From Trametopsis cervina (Eukaryota; Basidiomycota; Agaricomycetes; Polyporales; Irpicaceae), in the NCBI GenBank assembly GCA_022385755.1, contig MU278368.1:431379-495378 (forward strand): a stretch of 64,000 nt of DNA. Direction: 5' to 3'. Made by a program: the position numbers and the translations under genes. The notes below the pieces were generated by a model, which saw only the letters and a list, made by a program, of their open reading frames with translations, was not told the DNA's origin and made no database searches. Of the stretch, positions 1 through 11,904 are shown in pieces; the first letter of the stretch is position 1; every line of letters starts with the position of its first letter.

Positions 1-167
1 TGAGGTATGTCTGTTTTTTCTATCCCGTCAAGACCCGTCCAGCTGAGTATAGATCTAGCGACAAGACGAGTGTGCTGGTGGCTATTCTCTGCCTCGCACA
101 GACGCGTACTCTACCAAGCTACCTGATACCAACGATACTCACCCGCAGATCTGTTGGTGCTGCGTGT
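1..167 (+). repeat. Dispersed repeat, copy A (inverted relative to 24009-24174)
   Basis: Bases 1-167 align along their whole length, with scattered substitutions, to the reverse complement of 24009-24174. Shared blocks include the TATCCC, CAGCTGAGTATAGATCTAGCG and GACGAGTGTGCTGGTGGCTAT regions (compared by eye). Similarity stops sharply after base 167. The left end lies at or beyond the window edge, so the full element is not visible. No protein or terminal motif identifies it. It could be an LTR or MITE remnant. Confidence 0.8.
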
Positions 168-559
168 AAATATGCACTGTGTGCTAGAGACATTTTACGC
201 AGTCAATGCGCCGCCACCGCACAAATGCAAATGAAGGCCACTCTGTCCCTGGGCAACCTCCAAGCTCCACTCCGCGGACGGCTCGCATCGAACAGCTGTC
301 CCGCTGGACGTGAATACGAAAATACCACACGAGCTGCTGCTGCGTCTCTACCCATACCCATGCCATATTATGCTCACTGCCAGGAGCGCTTGTCGCTTGA
401 AAACCCTCAAAACGAACGTAAGGTTTTGTTTTACACAGGTATGGTTGCTGACCCTACCGCGTTGCGGCCCACGCTGAGCTTTGGTGTGTGTAGATCTGGA
501 CCTCATTATGCTAGGGGATGTCAGATGGCTAGCACACTCACACTCGTGTCGCCTTACCT

Positions 560-2560
560 CAGAGGACGCGTTTTATGTCATACCCGTGCCCACCCACACT
601 CCTCCGCTGCGACGATTACGACGCAGTAGGCTATTATCAGCCAACGAAACAAAAGCGATGCGCTTCAACGCGCATGGAGTTGAAACGAAACCAGCAGGTT
701 TACGAACCCCTTTGTCCGGGCACCTCCCATCGAATAACAGCTGTGCCGGCCACGCCATCTCCCATGAGCTTCTGCCGTATGGTTCTTTCGGACAGGAACG
801 GGGACTCGTACACACACTCGCGGCATCCGACGATCAGACAGTACTGTACGGCCCCGCACGATCAACCAACGAGCTGCACATGTTACATGTTCGCGCAAAG
901 CAAAACACAGCGCTGCGCTGCGCTGACTGAAGGCATCATATCATGCGAAACGATACTGTGTTTTGGGATGGCGCACCGGTGGGTGAGCATCGCGTTCGAT
1001 GATGCCCTGGAGCGCGCCCACAAATGAACGACGGTCGCAGCTAGGTATGTTTACTGTATGTTCTATTGTTGCTTTGCTGAATCACGATTCCTCGCACCGA
1101 CCTGTATGATCAACGCGCATATCAGGACGCGGTGCTGAGTTTATGTGTCTTGGGTCTTAGTAGGCGTGCTGGTGCGCCTTTGTCCGTGCAGCGCCGCGGT
1201 GTATCTGTCGAGTCTCGGCTGGACAATGTCTGCTGTCCCACCGACGCACGAACGCACTCAGGTATGGCTGTCAATTCTACTGCGATAAATGGAACCTAGC
1301 TGAACAGTCTTCGATGTGTCTAGATCGAGACATTTATCCGCTAGTGGCTTAGCTAACACGGACGCGTACGGTACGCAGTTACCCTAGAACAAGCACACAC
1401 ACACACATCCACAATCCGATCTTGCCTGTGCCGATATGGGTACGCGCGCCGAACCGAATGGACTGGCATCTCCCCGCACCCGGAGTCCTCAAGTTTCCCT
1501 TCGCGGATAAGAATAAGAATAAGCATCGATCGTGCTTTTTCATCGGAGCGGCTAGTGCCGCCGGATGTAAGATCAAACTCCTGTACTGTACTGCACCACC
1601 ACATACGGTATCTTTGTCTCGGACAAGAACGGGGACGGGACGGGCCCGGGCGGCCAACGGTACTGTACACCATGTTGTCTGCACATGTTACTGTACTGTA
1701 CTGCATGTTGGGTCAAAACGCAAACGCAAACGCGGTGTTGACATCATGAGCATGCGAAACCAGGCTGTATTTATTGTGGAAGTCTGCACCTTGCGTTCGA
1801 TGCCCGAGCTGCATAGAGTCTCAGCTGGACAACGCGTGCTGTCCCACTGCGTTGGCTGTCGTCTCTATTTCTATTGCGATAAAGATGAAGGGAAGCTGAA
1901 CAGTGTAGATCCAGACAGCGGTGTGCTATGGACGCGGCTGCCTTGGAACAAGCATACACACCCACACGCCGATCTTGCAGTAGGTATGCCCGCCGATTGC
2001 GTTTTTCCGCACCCACGCGGGGTACAGTCTACGTCTACGAACACCTCCGAACCCAGCCGACTCCCCCGCGCGAATAAGAATAGGCATCGTGCTTTCCCAT
2101 CGGACAGGACAGGACAGGACGGGTGTGCCGCCGGATGCGACATGACATCAAACCACGATACTGTAACACGGTCTTCCTTTCAGAACAGAACGGGGACACG
2201 GACGGACGATCTGCGCACAATGACAGATGACAAGCGACGCCGTGCACCTGCGGCCGCGGCTGTTGTGCTGTATGACATACCACACGGTCCCGCACGGCCA
2301 ACGAGCAGCGCATGGATGTTCGTCATTCGTCATTCTGCACGGTTGTGTTGTGGATCAAAACACTGACGCTGACAGCAACGTATTTCGGGATGTACAGACC
2401 ACTTCGCGTTGTGTTGTGTTACATGCCCGACCGTCGGGTCTCATCTGGACGTGGGCCGCTGCAGCATCGTCAACGAACCGTAGTGTAGTGTTGCTTTCCG
2501 GTATGTATCGCGACTGCAGTACAGTACAGTAGGCCCTATACAGTATGCCCGAGCTGCGCT
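560..2560. repeat. Degenerate tandem array, period about 560-620 bp
   Basis: Landmarks recur in the same order at a similar spacing. A GAGTCTCnGCTGGACAA block ending in TGTCCCA lies at 1209 and 1815, with a weaker copy near 2435. A GCGATAAA...AGCTGAACAGT block lies at about 1280 and 1875. GAATAAGAATAnGCATCG lies at 1509 and 2070. GTGCCGCCGGATG lies near 1555 and 2131. A GAACGGGGAC block lies near 794, 1626 and 2187. A CATGCGAAAC block lies near 943 and 1751. At least three diverged units are present, mixed with CTGTACTGTA-type and GGACA-rich simple sequence. Open frames in the array are not conserved between units, so no coding role is claimed. Confidence 0.7.
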
Positions 2561-5483
2561 GCGTCGACGAGCATTGTATCAAGTCTCAGGCGACGCATCG
2601 TGTCACGTCTCCCGTACTGCACGGCATGTCTGTCTGTCAGCGCCACTGTATGATTAACGTGACATAACCATAGGCTTCCCAAGCACGCCGACCGCCGAAC
2701 ATCGAACATCGAACGTCCATTCTAGACATGAGCTTACGAACCCGCCAGCTCCGAAGTGTGGTGTGTTGTTCTAGACAGAACAGAACAGGACAGAACAGAA
2801 CACGACAAGTGGCAGAACTGGCAGCCAACTCTATCTCCCCGTGCCGCGCGCGGATCACCGTGGAGCAAAGCAAGCAACGCGCAAAAAGAAAGATCTCGTA
2901 CAGTACAGTACAGCATGCCGCTGCGATCAAGCTCCAGCGACGTTGGACTGACTGTACCGTATCATCCATCCACAGCACGCCCGACGCCGACTCGCAGTGA
3001 TGTGCTGAGCAAGCACACAACTCAGTTTTGGAGCCGTGCCGTGAACGTCCTCGCCAGCTTTTTTACACGACCGTAGCTCCCCGGTCGGGCTTCTCAGGCC
3101 CCAGCGCGCTCGCGCGTGGCGACTATCAGTGCTCGGGGACGTGGCAGACAGACAGGACAGGGCAGGGCAGGCGCGGAATGCCAGCATTGACTGGCACGGT
3201 ATCTCCGTCCCCGACACGCGTGTACAGTACATGGATGATTGGATGTATGCGTGTTCTTAGTTTCCAGGGAGCAGCTTCTGCTTCAGTGCAAAGACACGAC
3301 AAGACAAGACAGGACAGGACAAGACAGCGGGGCCTCCCGCGTTGCAGTTCGCGAGCGGGGAAGCGGGCGGTGAGAACGAAACAAAGGTTAACGTTAACGG
3401 TAACGGTATGCAGGCAGGCGGGCGTCTTGGTCTTGTGATAGGATACTGTAGGGAGCCTCGACGACGGACACGGGGCTTGCTCCGATCAGACTCGTTGGCG
3501 TGGGCTTATCGCACGCAGGCAGCGAGCGACGATCGTCGTTACACTGTATGAAGCACAGCAGCAGAAGACGCAGGGCAAGCAAGCGATATCGATGCGCAGT
3601 GCACCACTTACTTATCGACGGGGTGACGATAGCGGACTGTGCATTCTTTCATTCTCTTCTTCCTTCTGCGGGGGAGTGAGGGAATGAAATGAATGAATGG
3701 GTACGGATGCGGATGCTAATCGTGTAGAGGCATTGTACGTAAGAAGGACCGATGCACGAACGCTCGCTCACACGTTGCTCACGTCCGTCCGTCCCCCTCC
3801 CTCTTCGCTGATTTGCGCTTACGTCTTGCACATCGTCTGCACAGCGTTGGCACGTCAACGCAGTCCTCGACGCGACCCGACTGGGGAATGGGGGATGAGG
3901 TGCGGCAGAGGTGTTTTCGCGCGATATTCCGAGGTGGTGAGGGCTGCTGATGTAGATCCTTTCCCACTCTGTGGCCTGGCAAGCAGGCTGGCAGGCGTCA
4001 GGCGGAATCAGCTCTCAAAGTCCATTTGAGACAAGACCCGAGAGATGTGAGATGGTGGTGGTGGTGGTGGTGGAGGCGCTAGGCTGCGTTTGTGTCTCGC
4101 CTCGCCCGTGCGGTCGGTTGGCAAGCGAACGGGGAGGGCGGGGATGGGGGCGTGAGTGCGAGTACGAGGATGTCTCTGTAACGTGTTCTGCGGCGCGCAG
4201 TTGAAGCGTGGAAGGGGCTTCGGGGGCAGCGCTGGGCGTGATTTTCGAGCGCGAGCGTATCTCCGTAACTCCCGGACGGATGCGCTGATGTGGTCAGGCG
4301 TTGATGCAGTGCTGATGTGAATGTGAGGTGCACCGAGATTTAAAAAAAAGTGGTGGCAGCCAGGAGCGCGAAGGTTTTGGGGGGATCATCAGGCAGGCAG
4401 ACAGGCAGATGGACGGACGCACGCACGCTATCCCTCGTATTTGCCGGTGTGAACGTATTGCCTCCGCGGCCTATCTCGCCTTGTCCTCCCAGCGCCCGCA
4501 GACGTCGAGGGAGGCGACCGAGCAACGCACGACGCTCGACGCACAGTGCGACGAGCTGGTTGTTTCACGCGATGATAATTGGTCTGCCGACGCGCGTGCA
4601 ATGCGCATATTTTGCGCGTGATTCGAGGATGGATGATGATGATGGGATGATGGGCTAAGCGTGGAGGGGACTGGACGGGATGGGAGATGAGGGACATGAG
4701 TGATGGATGCCGACATGCGATAGTAGTCACTTATCGTAGTCACCTAATGCCATACTCACCTAATATCATAGTCGATACTCACCTAGTCAGTGTAGTGTGC
4801 TGGTAGTAAACTTTGCAGTACCACGCCCGATCTAGATTACTCGTGACGCGCGCACATCGCCCAACAAACCGCACCCTTTGCGCTCAAAACCGGGGTCGCC
4901 GTCCCAACCACTCCTCCACCGCCCTCTCATCGCACTCCTTCCTTCATTCGCGCCGCCTCGTTTTGTCTGCGTCTGCGTCTGCTGGACCAAGATACCCCCT
5001 CGTTGTCGACCACGCCAACGACGTGCTGCACGAAGAGCCCACGCACGCCTCCTCCCTCCTTTTGGTCGCCGTCCGTCCATCACTCCCATTTCCGTCCGTC
5101 CCTGCCTGCCCTCCATCCATCTATCTTTCGCCCACGATCTCTGTCCCTGCCCTACCCTGCACGCGCCGTGATTTGCTGACACCGACACGGAAAAAATCCC
5201 CATACAGTATATATCGTGCCGTGCGCTGGGCCACATACAGTTCGCTGCACTGTACCTGGATAGAACGAGCCAGCCAGCCAGGCAGACAGCAGGAGGCAGG
5301 TGCGTGTGGGATTTCCAGAACGCCCGCCCGCGTCCTCATGCTCATGATTCCATCTTTTTTTTCCACAGCCGCGATAGCATTAGCACGTAGCACGTAGCAT
5401 CCCATTGCACCAACCACACACACCACGTACGCTTACGTCCGTCCGTCCGTCGTTCCTTCGCCCACATCCCTACGCACACCAAA
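2561..5483. other. Gene-free interval upstream of the HSF gene
   Basis: No gene is supported here. The left part (2740-3340) continues the GAACA/GGACA-rich simple sequence of the array. A (GGT)n microsatellite lies at about 4054-4073. Around 4730-4790 the word CTCACCTA recurs three times at 15-25 bp spacing. The last 600 bases are pyrimidine-rich and lead into the ATG at 5484, as expected for a fungal promoter and 5' leader. Open frames on both strands are low-complexity and overlap each other. Confidence 0.6.
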
Positions 5484-8207
5484 ATGTCCTCCGCCGGCGA
5501 GGCCCCGCATTACTCGTCCCAATGGCCGCCCCAGCAACAACAACAACAACAGCAACAGCAGACGCACCACCTCCTCCCGCCCCTGCACACCCAATCCTCA
5601 TTCCCCTCGCCCTCCTCGCCCTCCTCCTCGCTCAACGACCAACAACAACAACAACAACAACAACAGCAGCAGCACTACCAACCGCCGTACTACCAGCCCC
5701 CCTCGCAGCAGTCCGACTCCGCATCTCTCGTCGACACCCGTCCGTCCACCGCGCTCTCGCTCAACCTGTCCTCGCTGAGCGTAACGTCTCCGACGAACCT
5801 CTCCCCCATCCATCCCTCCGTCTCGCCCATCACACCCATCAGCCCGTCCAACGCAACGCTGCACCAGAACGCGCTCGCTGCCCACCACCCTCATCCCCAT
5901 CCGCACCATCCGCATCATCTCCCCCACCCCCATCATAATCCGCACCAGGCGCATCATAGTCAGCATCAGGCTCATCATCACCAGCAGCAGCAGCAGCACC
6001 AGCCGTTCCAGTTCGTGCCGCCCGGCTACGACGACACCCACTACGAGTCGTACGCCACCACCGGTGGGAAACGACTCACGTCCTCCCGCTCCTCGTCCTC
6101 CTCCGACAAATCCGTCCCTCGCAAACGGAGCTTCACATCCGGGACCTCCACCACCACCTCCACCACCCTCCCCGCCTCTGACCACCCCAACTCCCAATCG
6201 CACTCGCAGGGACAGTCGCAGCAGGGGCAGGGGCAAGGACAGTCGGGATACGACACGACGATGGACACGGCGCCGTACGACGACGTCGAGGTCGAGATGA
6301 GCTATGGAGGACTCGATAACGAGGGGAGTCCGGTCGACGGGAGCACGAGCGGGGGCGAGGGGGACGATCAGCTGAAGCCGCTCGAGGGCCTCCGACATGG
6401 CGGACATGGCGGACACGGAGGGGGGCAGCACCATCATCTGGGCGCGGGGGCGTCGATGAACGTGCTTGGGAAACCGATTGGGACGAATAATTTCGTGACG
6501 AAGCTGTATCAGTGAGTTCGCCGTTGCGCGTTTTTTCCGTTGCGCGTTTTTTTTGGGAGGCATGTGTGTGTGTGCTGACGCTAACGTACGTGTGTTGCAG
6601 GATGATAAACGACCCCAAGTCGACGCAGTTCATCAACTGGACGGAGCTCGGCACCAGGTACGCTACACGCGTCTTTTTTTTCTTTGTCTGTGTGGCCTGA
6701 CGTCCGCGTCTGCGCACACACAGCTTCGTCGTCTCGAACGTAGGCGAGTTCTCGAGGACGATCCTGGGCTCGCACTTCAAGCACAACAACGTACGTTCCT
6801 CTTCTTTCCTTCCTCCCTCCCTCCAAATGGGGGTAATCCGCCTTCGGACATTAATGTTAATGCTTCGCGACGTGTATGTAGTTCTCGAGCTTCGTGCGCC
6901 AGCTGAACATGTACGGCTTCCACAAGATTAACCGCGTGAGTTCTGTTCCGCCTTCCCCCATCTCCATCTCCATCTCCATCTCTTCGCTCGGGCCCTAAAA
7001 GTTGACACAAAACGCCCCAGACCCCGCGCGCGCAACGCACGTCCGCCGACGTGCAAACCTGGGAATTCTCGCACCACAAGTTCCTGCGCGGGCGCCCGGA
7101 CCTGCTCGAAGAGATCAAGCGCAAGGCGCTCGAGCCCGACCCGTCGCTCAAGCACCGCGTCGAGCTCCCGGGCGAGGTCGCCGCGCAGCTCGCACAGATG
7201 CGCGACGACAATAGACGACTCGTGAGCGCGCTCAATGGGGAGAAGAATAAGGTCGATCGGCTCGCGAGCGTCACGAAGGCGCTGTATGATGTTGTGACGA
7301 AGGTTTACGGGCACCATAGTGAGTTGCAGCGCGCTTTCATTTTTCGTTCGTTCGTTTGCGTAGAGCGGACGCTGAGCGCGTTTTATTGGATGATGCAGTA
7401 CCCGTGCCGTTCCCGAACGAGCTCCTCGACACGCACGAGAGCCCGAACATCCTCGTCACCTCCCCCACGACCTCCGGCATGCACCAGCCCTACAGCGCCG
7501 GCCCGCTCTCCTCGCTCGGCACATCCAACCCGAACGCCTCTCTGCACTCCCTGCACTCGCTCTCCCCGGGCTCGTCACCCACAGCCCCCGACTTCCCCTC
7601 GCACACACACACGCCCCACTCGCTCTCGCGCCAACACTCGTTCCAGCACGTCCAGGAATACCACCACCAACACCAACAACAGCACCAACAGCAGCACCAT
7701 CAACACCACCCGCACCTCGTCTCGAACGCGCGCTACGAGGGCGGCGCGCTCAGCACCCCGCTCCCGCCCTCGCCTGCGTCCGGAGACCCGTTCGAGGACG
7801 CCCAAGGGCGGAAGAGACAGCGGATCGGAGGGACGAACGATGATAGCGGGATCATCGGTGGCGGAGGCGCAGGCGGCGGCGGCGGCGGCAGGAAAGGCAG
7901 TCGCGCGCGCAGCGACTCTGCGCCGCTCGGCTACCAGCTCGCGTCGGGCTGGCCGACGACGAGGCCGCGCAGCGGGAGCGGCTTGCAGTCTTCGCAGTCG
8001 CAGTCGCAGTCGCGCGTTATGGGAGTGGGCGCGGGTGTCGGTGTCGGTGTCGGTGTTGGAGTGGGAGTGGGAGGAGTAGGGGCAGGGACGGGAGGACAGG
8101 GGACGAGGAGGGAGGAGCTGCCTGTGCCGAATATTGCGGCGCTGTCGAGGGGCCAGCAGCCTGCGCTGCCGATGTTGTCTATCCCGAAGCCGCCGTCTGC
8201 GAACTGA
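5484..8207 (+). CDS. HSF-type DNA-binding transcription factor
   Basis: Six exons: 5484-6511, 6601-6657, 6724-6790, 6882-6935, 7021-7318, 7399-8207 (all GT-AG, phases consistent, 770 aa). The HSF DNA-binding domain spans roughly residues 333-435 and is cut by four introns. It begins at NNFVTKLYQ and includes the signature FVRQLNMYGFHK, which marks the recognition helix and its flank. A heptad-like stretch just after it (about 455-500) fits an HR-A/B oligomerisation region. The N-terminal 330 residues are low complexity with two polyglutamine tracts and His/Pro/Ser-rich sequence. The C-terminal part has a QH-rich block, a Gly run and a Gly-Val dipeptide repeat. Family members bind nGAAn elements in the nucleus. 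The domain looks closest to fungal Hsf1/Sfl1-type factors, but which paralogue it is cannot be told by eye. The last intron acceptor (7398) was chosen because it restores the long 3' frame. Confidence 0.9.
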
Positions 8208-10229
8208 GCGCGTGCGTTGGGCACGTTTGGTTTGAGTGCTTTCTTGGGCTTGCTTGTGTTCGCCGGTGCCGTTGGCCGTGTTTTTGCTCTTTTTCGTTTG
8301 TTTCGCTCGCTCGTTCTTCGCGCATTCCCTTCCGCTCGCTTGGGACCTCGGCTTGCTCCTCCGTTCGCCAAACCACCCACCGTCGTTCGTCAGTCACGAC
8401 TCCGACGCCGTCCTTGGCCTTCCCCCCGTTACCCGGTCCTGTTCTGCTGCTGGATACTTTCTGTCTACCCGGTTCCTTCCTTACCTTCCTGCTGCCGCAA
8501 CCACCTTGGATCTCAAGTTTCACGTTTCACATTCAATGCTGTTGTCTTAACTGTTCCATTCGCGCTCGATACTTCCACTTGCTTGCTTTTTTTTGTGGCC
8601 TCTCCTCTCCCCTGCATTGTCATTGTGCTTGCTTTTTTGTGTTATACCTTTCGCCCGAGCTTTGGCCTCTGACGATTTAGCGTCCCCTCACAGTTCACAC
8701 ATGCTTTCTTTCTGCGCCAGTCACAGTTACAGTGCCAGTTACAGTTACCCCCTCGTGTGTCCCACGCGGCGTGCGTGTCTCGTCGCGAGATCCAGTTCGC
8801 TCGGGCTGCATTCACCCATCCCCATTTTTTTTTTCATTCTCATTCTCATTACGTTTGCCAATACTGCTTGCTTGCTTTTTACCCCACCATCCCATCCCTC
8901 CCACCCATATAGACTTGTACACTTGACACAAAAAGATTGAACCCACACGCATATATTTCCCCGCATATCAGCTGCTTCCAGCCTCGGAAAATCGATATCT
9001 CTCCCCGAGACGTGTCATCGCGCGTGTGCATAAGCAGCCTCTGTTTGCCTCTCACGCCGGCTTCGATGCATTATGAAATCGCGAGCCGTGCATGTGCACG
9101 CTCCCCTGCGCGAACTGACGCGTTTGATTGAGTTGCGCGTTCGAGAAAACGAAGAGTGTAGACTGATACACTGAGTGAGAACGGCGCGGTGCTGTAGGTC
9201 ATCGTTGTGATTAACGAGATGTCGCGCTATCAGCGGATTCATATAGCATCTGCGTCCCCGCCTCAGATGCAGCGCACGCCTGATCCTCGTTCATGAGAAA
9301 AGCGACGCGCCCAGGCCGTCGGGTCACGCTTCGCACCGATGTGCTGCTTCTGTCTGCCGATACGATTGTTGTAGAGGTCAGGTTGGGCGATTGCAGCAGT
9401 CATGGGGGATCAGTGTGTGATTATGTCCCACGAGGGAACACCCAAGCCGCGATCATTGCGCATACTCCCCTTCGCACTTGTAGTGCACTTGTCGACTTGA
9501 CTGCGAGTGCGGGCACTGCACAGTCGCCGGCCATCATATCTGCGGGGTCTCCTGTTACTCATCCAGCGAGGAACCTGCGCATCGCGAACCCAGAGATCAG
9601 TGCGTCAAATGAAGAGGATCAACCTGGCGTACTGTACGGTCTGGTACGGTGAAGAAGCAGCTGCCGATAACTGCACGAAAGCCTGATAAAGCGGATCAGT
9701 CATGTGGGGAGGCTTTTCGGTGGGAATACTGTATGTACAGCGCAAGATCTGAGGGGGATGCTGATCATGAGTTTTTATCGGTGCCGTGACATCGAGAGGT
9801 CGGAGCTCGTAGGACGTACTGTGCTATCTCGCCTCGAGAGATTGCACCATATCATTGCGGCGTGAGCCTTGGTCAGGACTAGCAGGTACCACAGGACCTG
9901 CCATCTATGGAAGGAGTTGGTCTATTTCAATCTGGATCACAGCCTCCTATGGATCAGCATGCTTGGAAGCCTGCAGCACACCTCCATGTCCGAGATCTCC
10001 ATACACACCGCGACAGCGGTTGGATGCAGGCAGTCGAAGACAAGTGTAACATACCCCTCTACGCCACAAGTGGAACAAAACAAAGCTCACAGATGTGATG
10101 ACGGCACGGCAGAACGGTCTTCAAATGAAGGTCGAGTTTTATTAAGCAATCTGCGGTACGGCGTGGTCCGACGTTGGTACACCTAACATGTAGTCTATAG
10201 CGGGGTGACACAAGACAAGCTGATACCAC
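8208..10229. other. Intergenic, convergent 3' regions of HSF and ATP4
   Basis: The first 730 bases after the HSF stop are strongly pyrimidine-rich on the + strand with runs of T, probably 3' UTR. From about 9000 to 10230 there is no recognisable gene. A 119-codon open frame at 9293-9652 has no family resemblance and no splice or codon-use support, so it is not called. Confidence 0.5.
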
Positions 10230-11225
10230 TTAGATCGCCTTGCTCTTAACCAATTCTATAGAGACGAGTCATCTGTGAGTACCCCGCCACGAAGCTCGAA
10301 AATAGCCACTCACGCTCAATCTCCGCGACAGCACCAGCAAGAATATCACGCTGTGACTTCTCATCCTGGATGCTCTTGAGCACATTGGCAATGACGGACT
10401 TCGCGAGCTCGCTCTGCTCGTTCTCCTTCTCCTGCTGCTCGTAGCGCACCCAGCTGTCCAACACCGACTTGACCTCCGCGGCCAGTGCGACCTTCTGGCG
10501 CTGCACAAAGATGTCTCCTTCGAGCTGGGCGGTCTCCTTCGAGAGCGCGAACAGCCCCTCGGTGATCGAGACGACGTCCTTCATCTTCTCGACACCGGCG
10601 ATGCGGTCCTTGACGGATTGGGTGTGACGTTCGCGCGCGGCGTGGAGGACGGATGTCATGCGGTCAATGTGGCCCTGCGCCCATTCGGCGTAAGGACCCT
10701 TCATGGACTGGTACATCGAAATGGAGGTTATTAACCGCTTTCACACCGGCCAGTTATACGGCTGCACACGCACCTTGGCGATGAAGGAAATGAGAACGAC
10801 GAAGCCAGCGAGGATGACGGTCTCCTCGTTCATGACATAGAGCTCCTGGGAGATGGCAGTGGCAATGAGACCGCTTCCGAGGATGGCGCTGCCGGTCTTG
10901 GTGATGAGGTTGGGCGAGGACGGGAGTTTGTTGATGAGCTCCGAGGCGCGTTCGTTGGGGGGAGGGGCGGAGCTCGACATTCCACGACTGTTACATCCAT
11001 CGAAACAAAGACGTGCGCAATGAAAAAAGGGGATATGTAGTTAGCCAGATACTCTCGTAGAACACACACTGAAAAGCACGTACGCCGCGAGGACCCGAGG
11101 AACGGCAGCGACCGCCTGCGGGCGAACTACGCGTCCGTCCAGGTCAGCATAGTAAGAGAGGCAAAAGACACACGTCGTGGCGTACCTGCTGCTCGCAGTG
11201 TGTTGACGGCAATCCTCGACGCCAT
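10230..11225 (-). CDS. ATP4: Mitochondrial F1Fo ATP synthase subunit b (subunit 4) precursor
   Basis: Five exons on the minus strand: 11225-11186, 11126-11084, 10987-10774, 10707-10314, 10255-10230 (238 aa, phases consistent). Exons 1-2 encode an Arg/Ala-rich presequence (MASRIAVNTLRAAV start) typical of matrix targeting, with a likely cleavage site near ARG-MSSS at residues 29-34. The mature part has two hydrophobic segments at about 58-97, then a long amphipathic helix (SMKGPYAEWAQGH onward) that forms the peripheral stator stalk linking Fo to F1. The last exon is only 26 nt. It was chosen because CTATAG then gives the conserved ending QLVKSKAI and stop, whereas the upstream acceptor gives an unrelated tail. 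The length fits fungal Atp4. The protein acts in the inner mitochondrial membrane. This is a constitutive housekeeping gene. Confidence 0.93.
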
Positions 11226-11904
11226 GGTGATGGAAAATAGCAGACGACTTCGCTGGAGGTCGTGGACGAAAGTTGTGGTGAGGCAGAACTAGCGCCCGTC
11301 GGCGAGTTCCCGACGTAAACGCTGGTCCCGAGCCGGCTTTCCACGACGCATCCTGGGCATCGACCAGCTCGATGTTCAGTTGGAACTGCGCCCATGGATA
11401 TATTGGATAAATACACTGCGGTCATACGTGATACAACATAACAATCTACATATGCTATATGACAGAATAATACAAAGTGACAGCAATGCGATGAGGTCTA
11501 ATATCCTAGGCGGGTGCGATGTGGAGGCATGACAGGGGTGACTATAGTCCAGGTTGGTGGTCGATACAAAGCAGATATGATGCAAGAGAGACGATGGGAC
11601 TGCAGACAAGAGCATCGTTGATGGAGGCAGCAGACATGCACGCGAACGTAAGGCCGGCCAGGGCGTATGATGATAGCAGCAGTCCATGTTACAGAAGTCC
11701 GTTCAACGTTGCGACTTGACGGCAGGGCCGCCACGAGCAATACTTTTAAGCACTCGAACACTGATTTGTTTGTCAAGGTGAGTACGACCATGCTTGATGA
11801 AACAAGCCTTGTCGGTTTCGATGTGAGCGAGAGCCGACAGGGCAGCTTTGACAGATATTCGCGGAGTGTCGTCCTTGCCTTTAGTAGGCTCGAAGGGTAA
11901 TGTG
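11226..11904. other. Intergenic between ATP4 start and BRCT-like gene end
   Basis: This interval holds the ATP4 promoter and 5' leader (next to 11225) and the 3' region of the gene ending at 11905. I see no coding exon, repeat or RNA gene. Short frames on both strands overlap and lack any family resemblance. Confidence 0.5.

Noticed and set aside
72..1027. Overlapping plus-strand open frames of 149-185 codons at the left end
   Set aside because: They lie in the dispersed repeat and degenerate array, overlap one another in different frames and have no conserved residues between repeat units.
1422..2366. 314-codon plus-strand open frame
   Set aside because: It spans two diverged tandem units but the frame is not conserved between them. 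The composition is repeat-like and no domain is visible.
5598..6563. 321-codon minus-strand frame antisense to the HSF gene
   Set aside because: It is the antisense shadow of a GC-rich, polyglutamine-coding exon, giving poly-Leu/Val tracts with no independent support.
7051..8079. 342-codon frame continuing through the last HSF intron
   Set aside because: The frame after 7320 gives Ser/Arg/Thr low-complexity sequence. Splicing at 7318/7399 gives the longer frame to 8207 with a proper intron.
9293..9652. 119-codon plus-strand frame
   Set aside because: No family resemblance, no promoter or splice context, and no neighbouring exon extends it.
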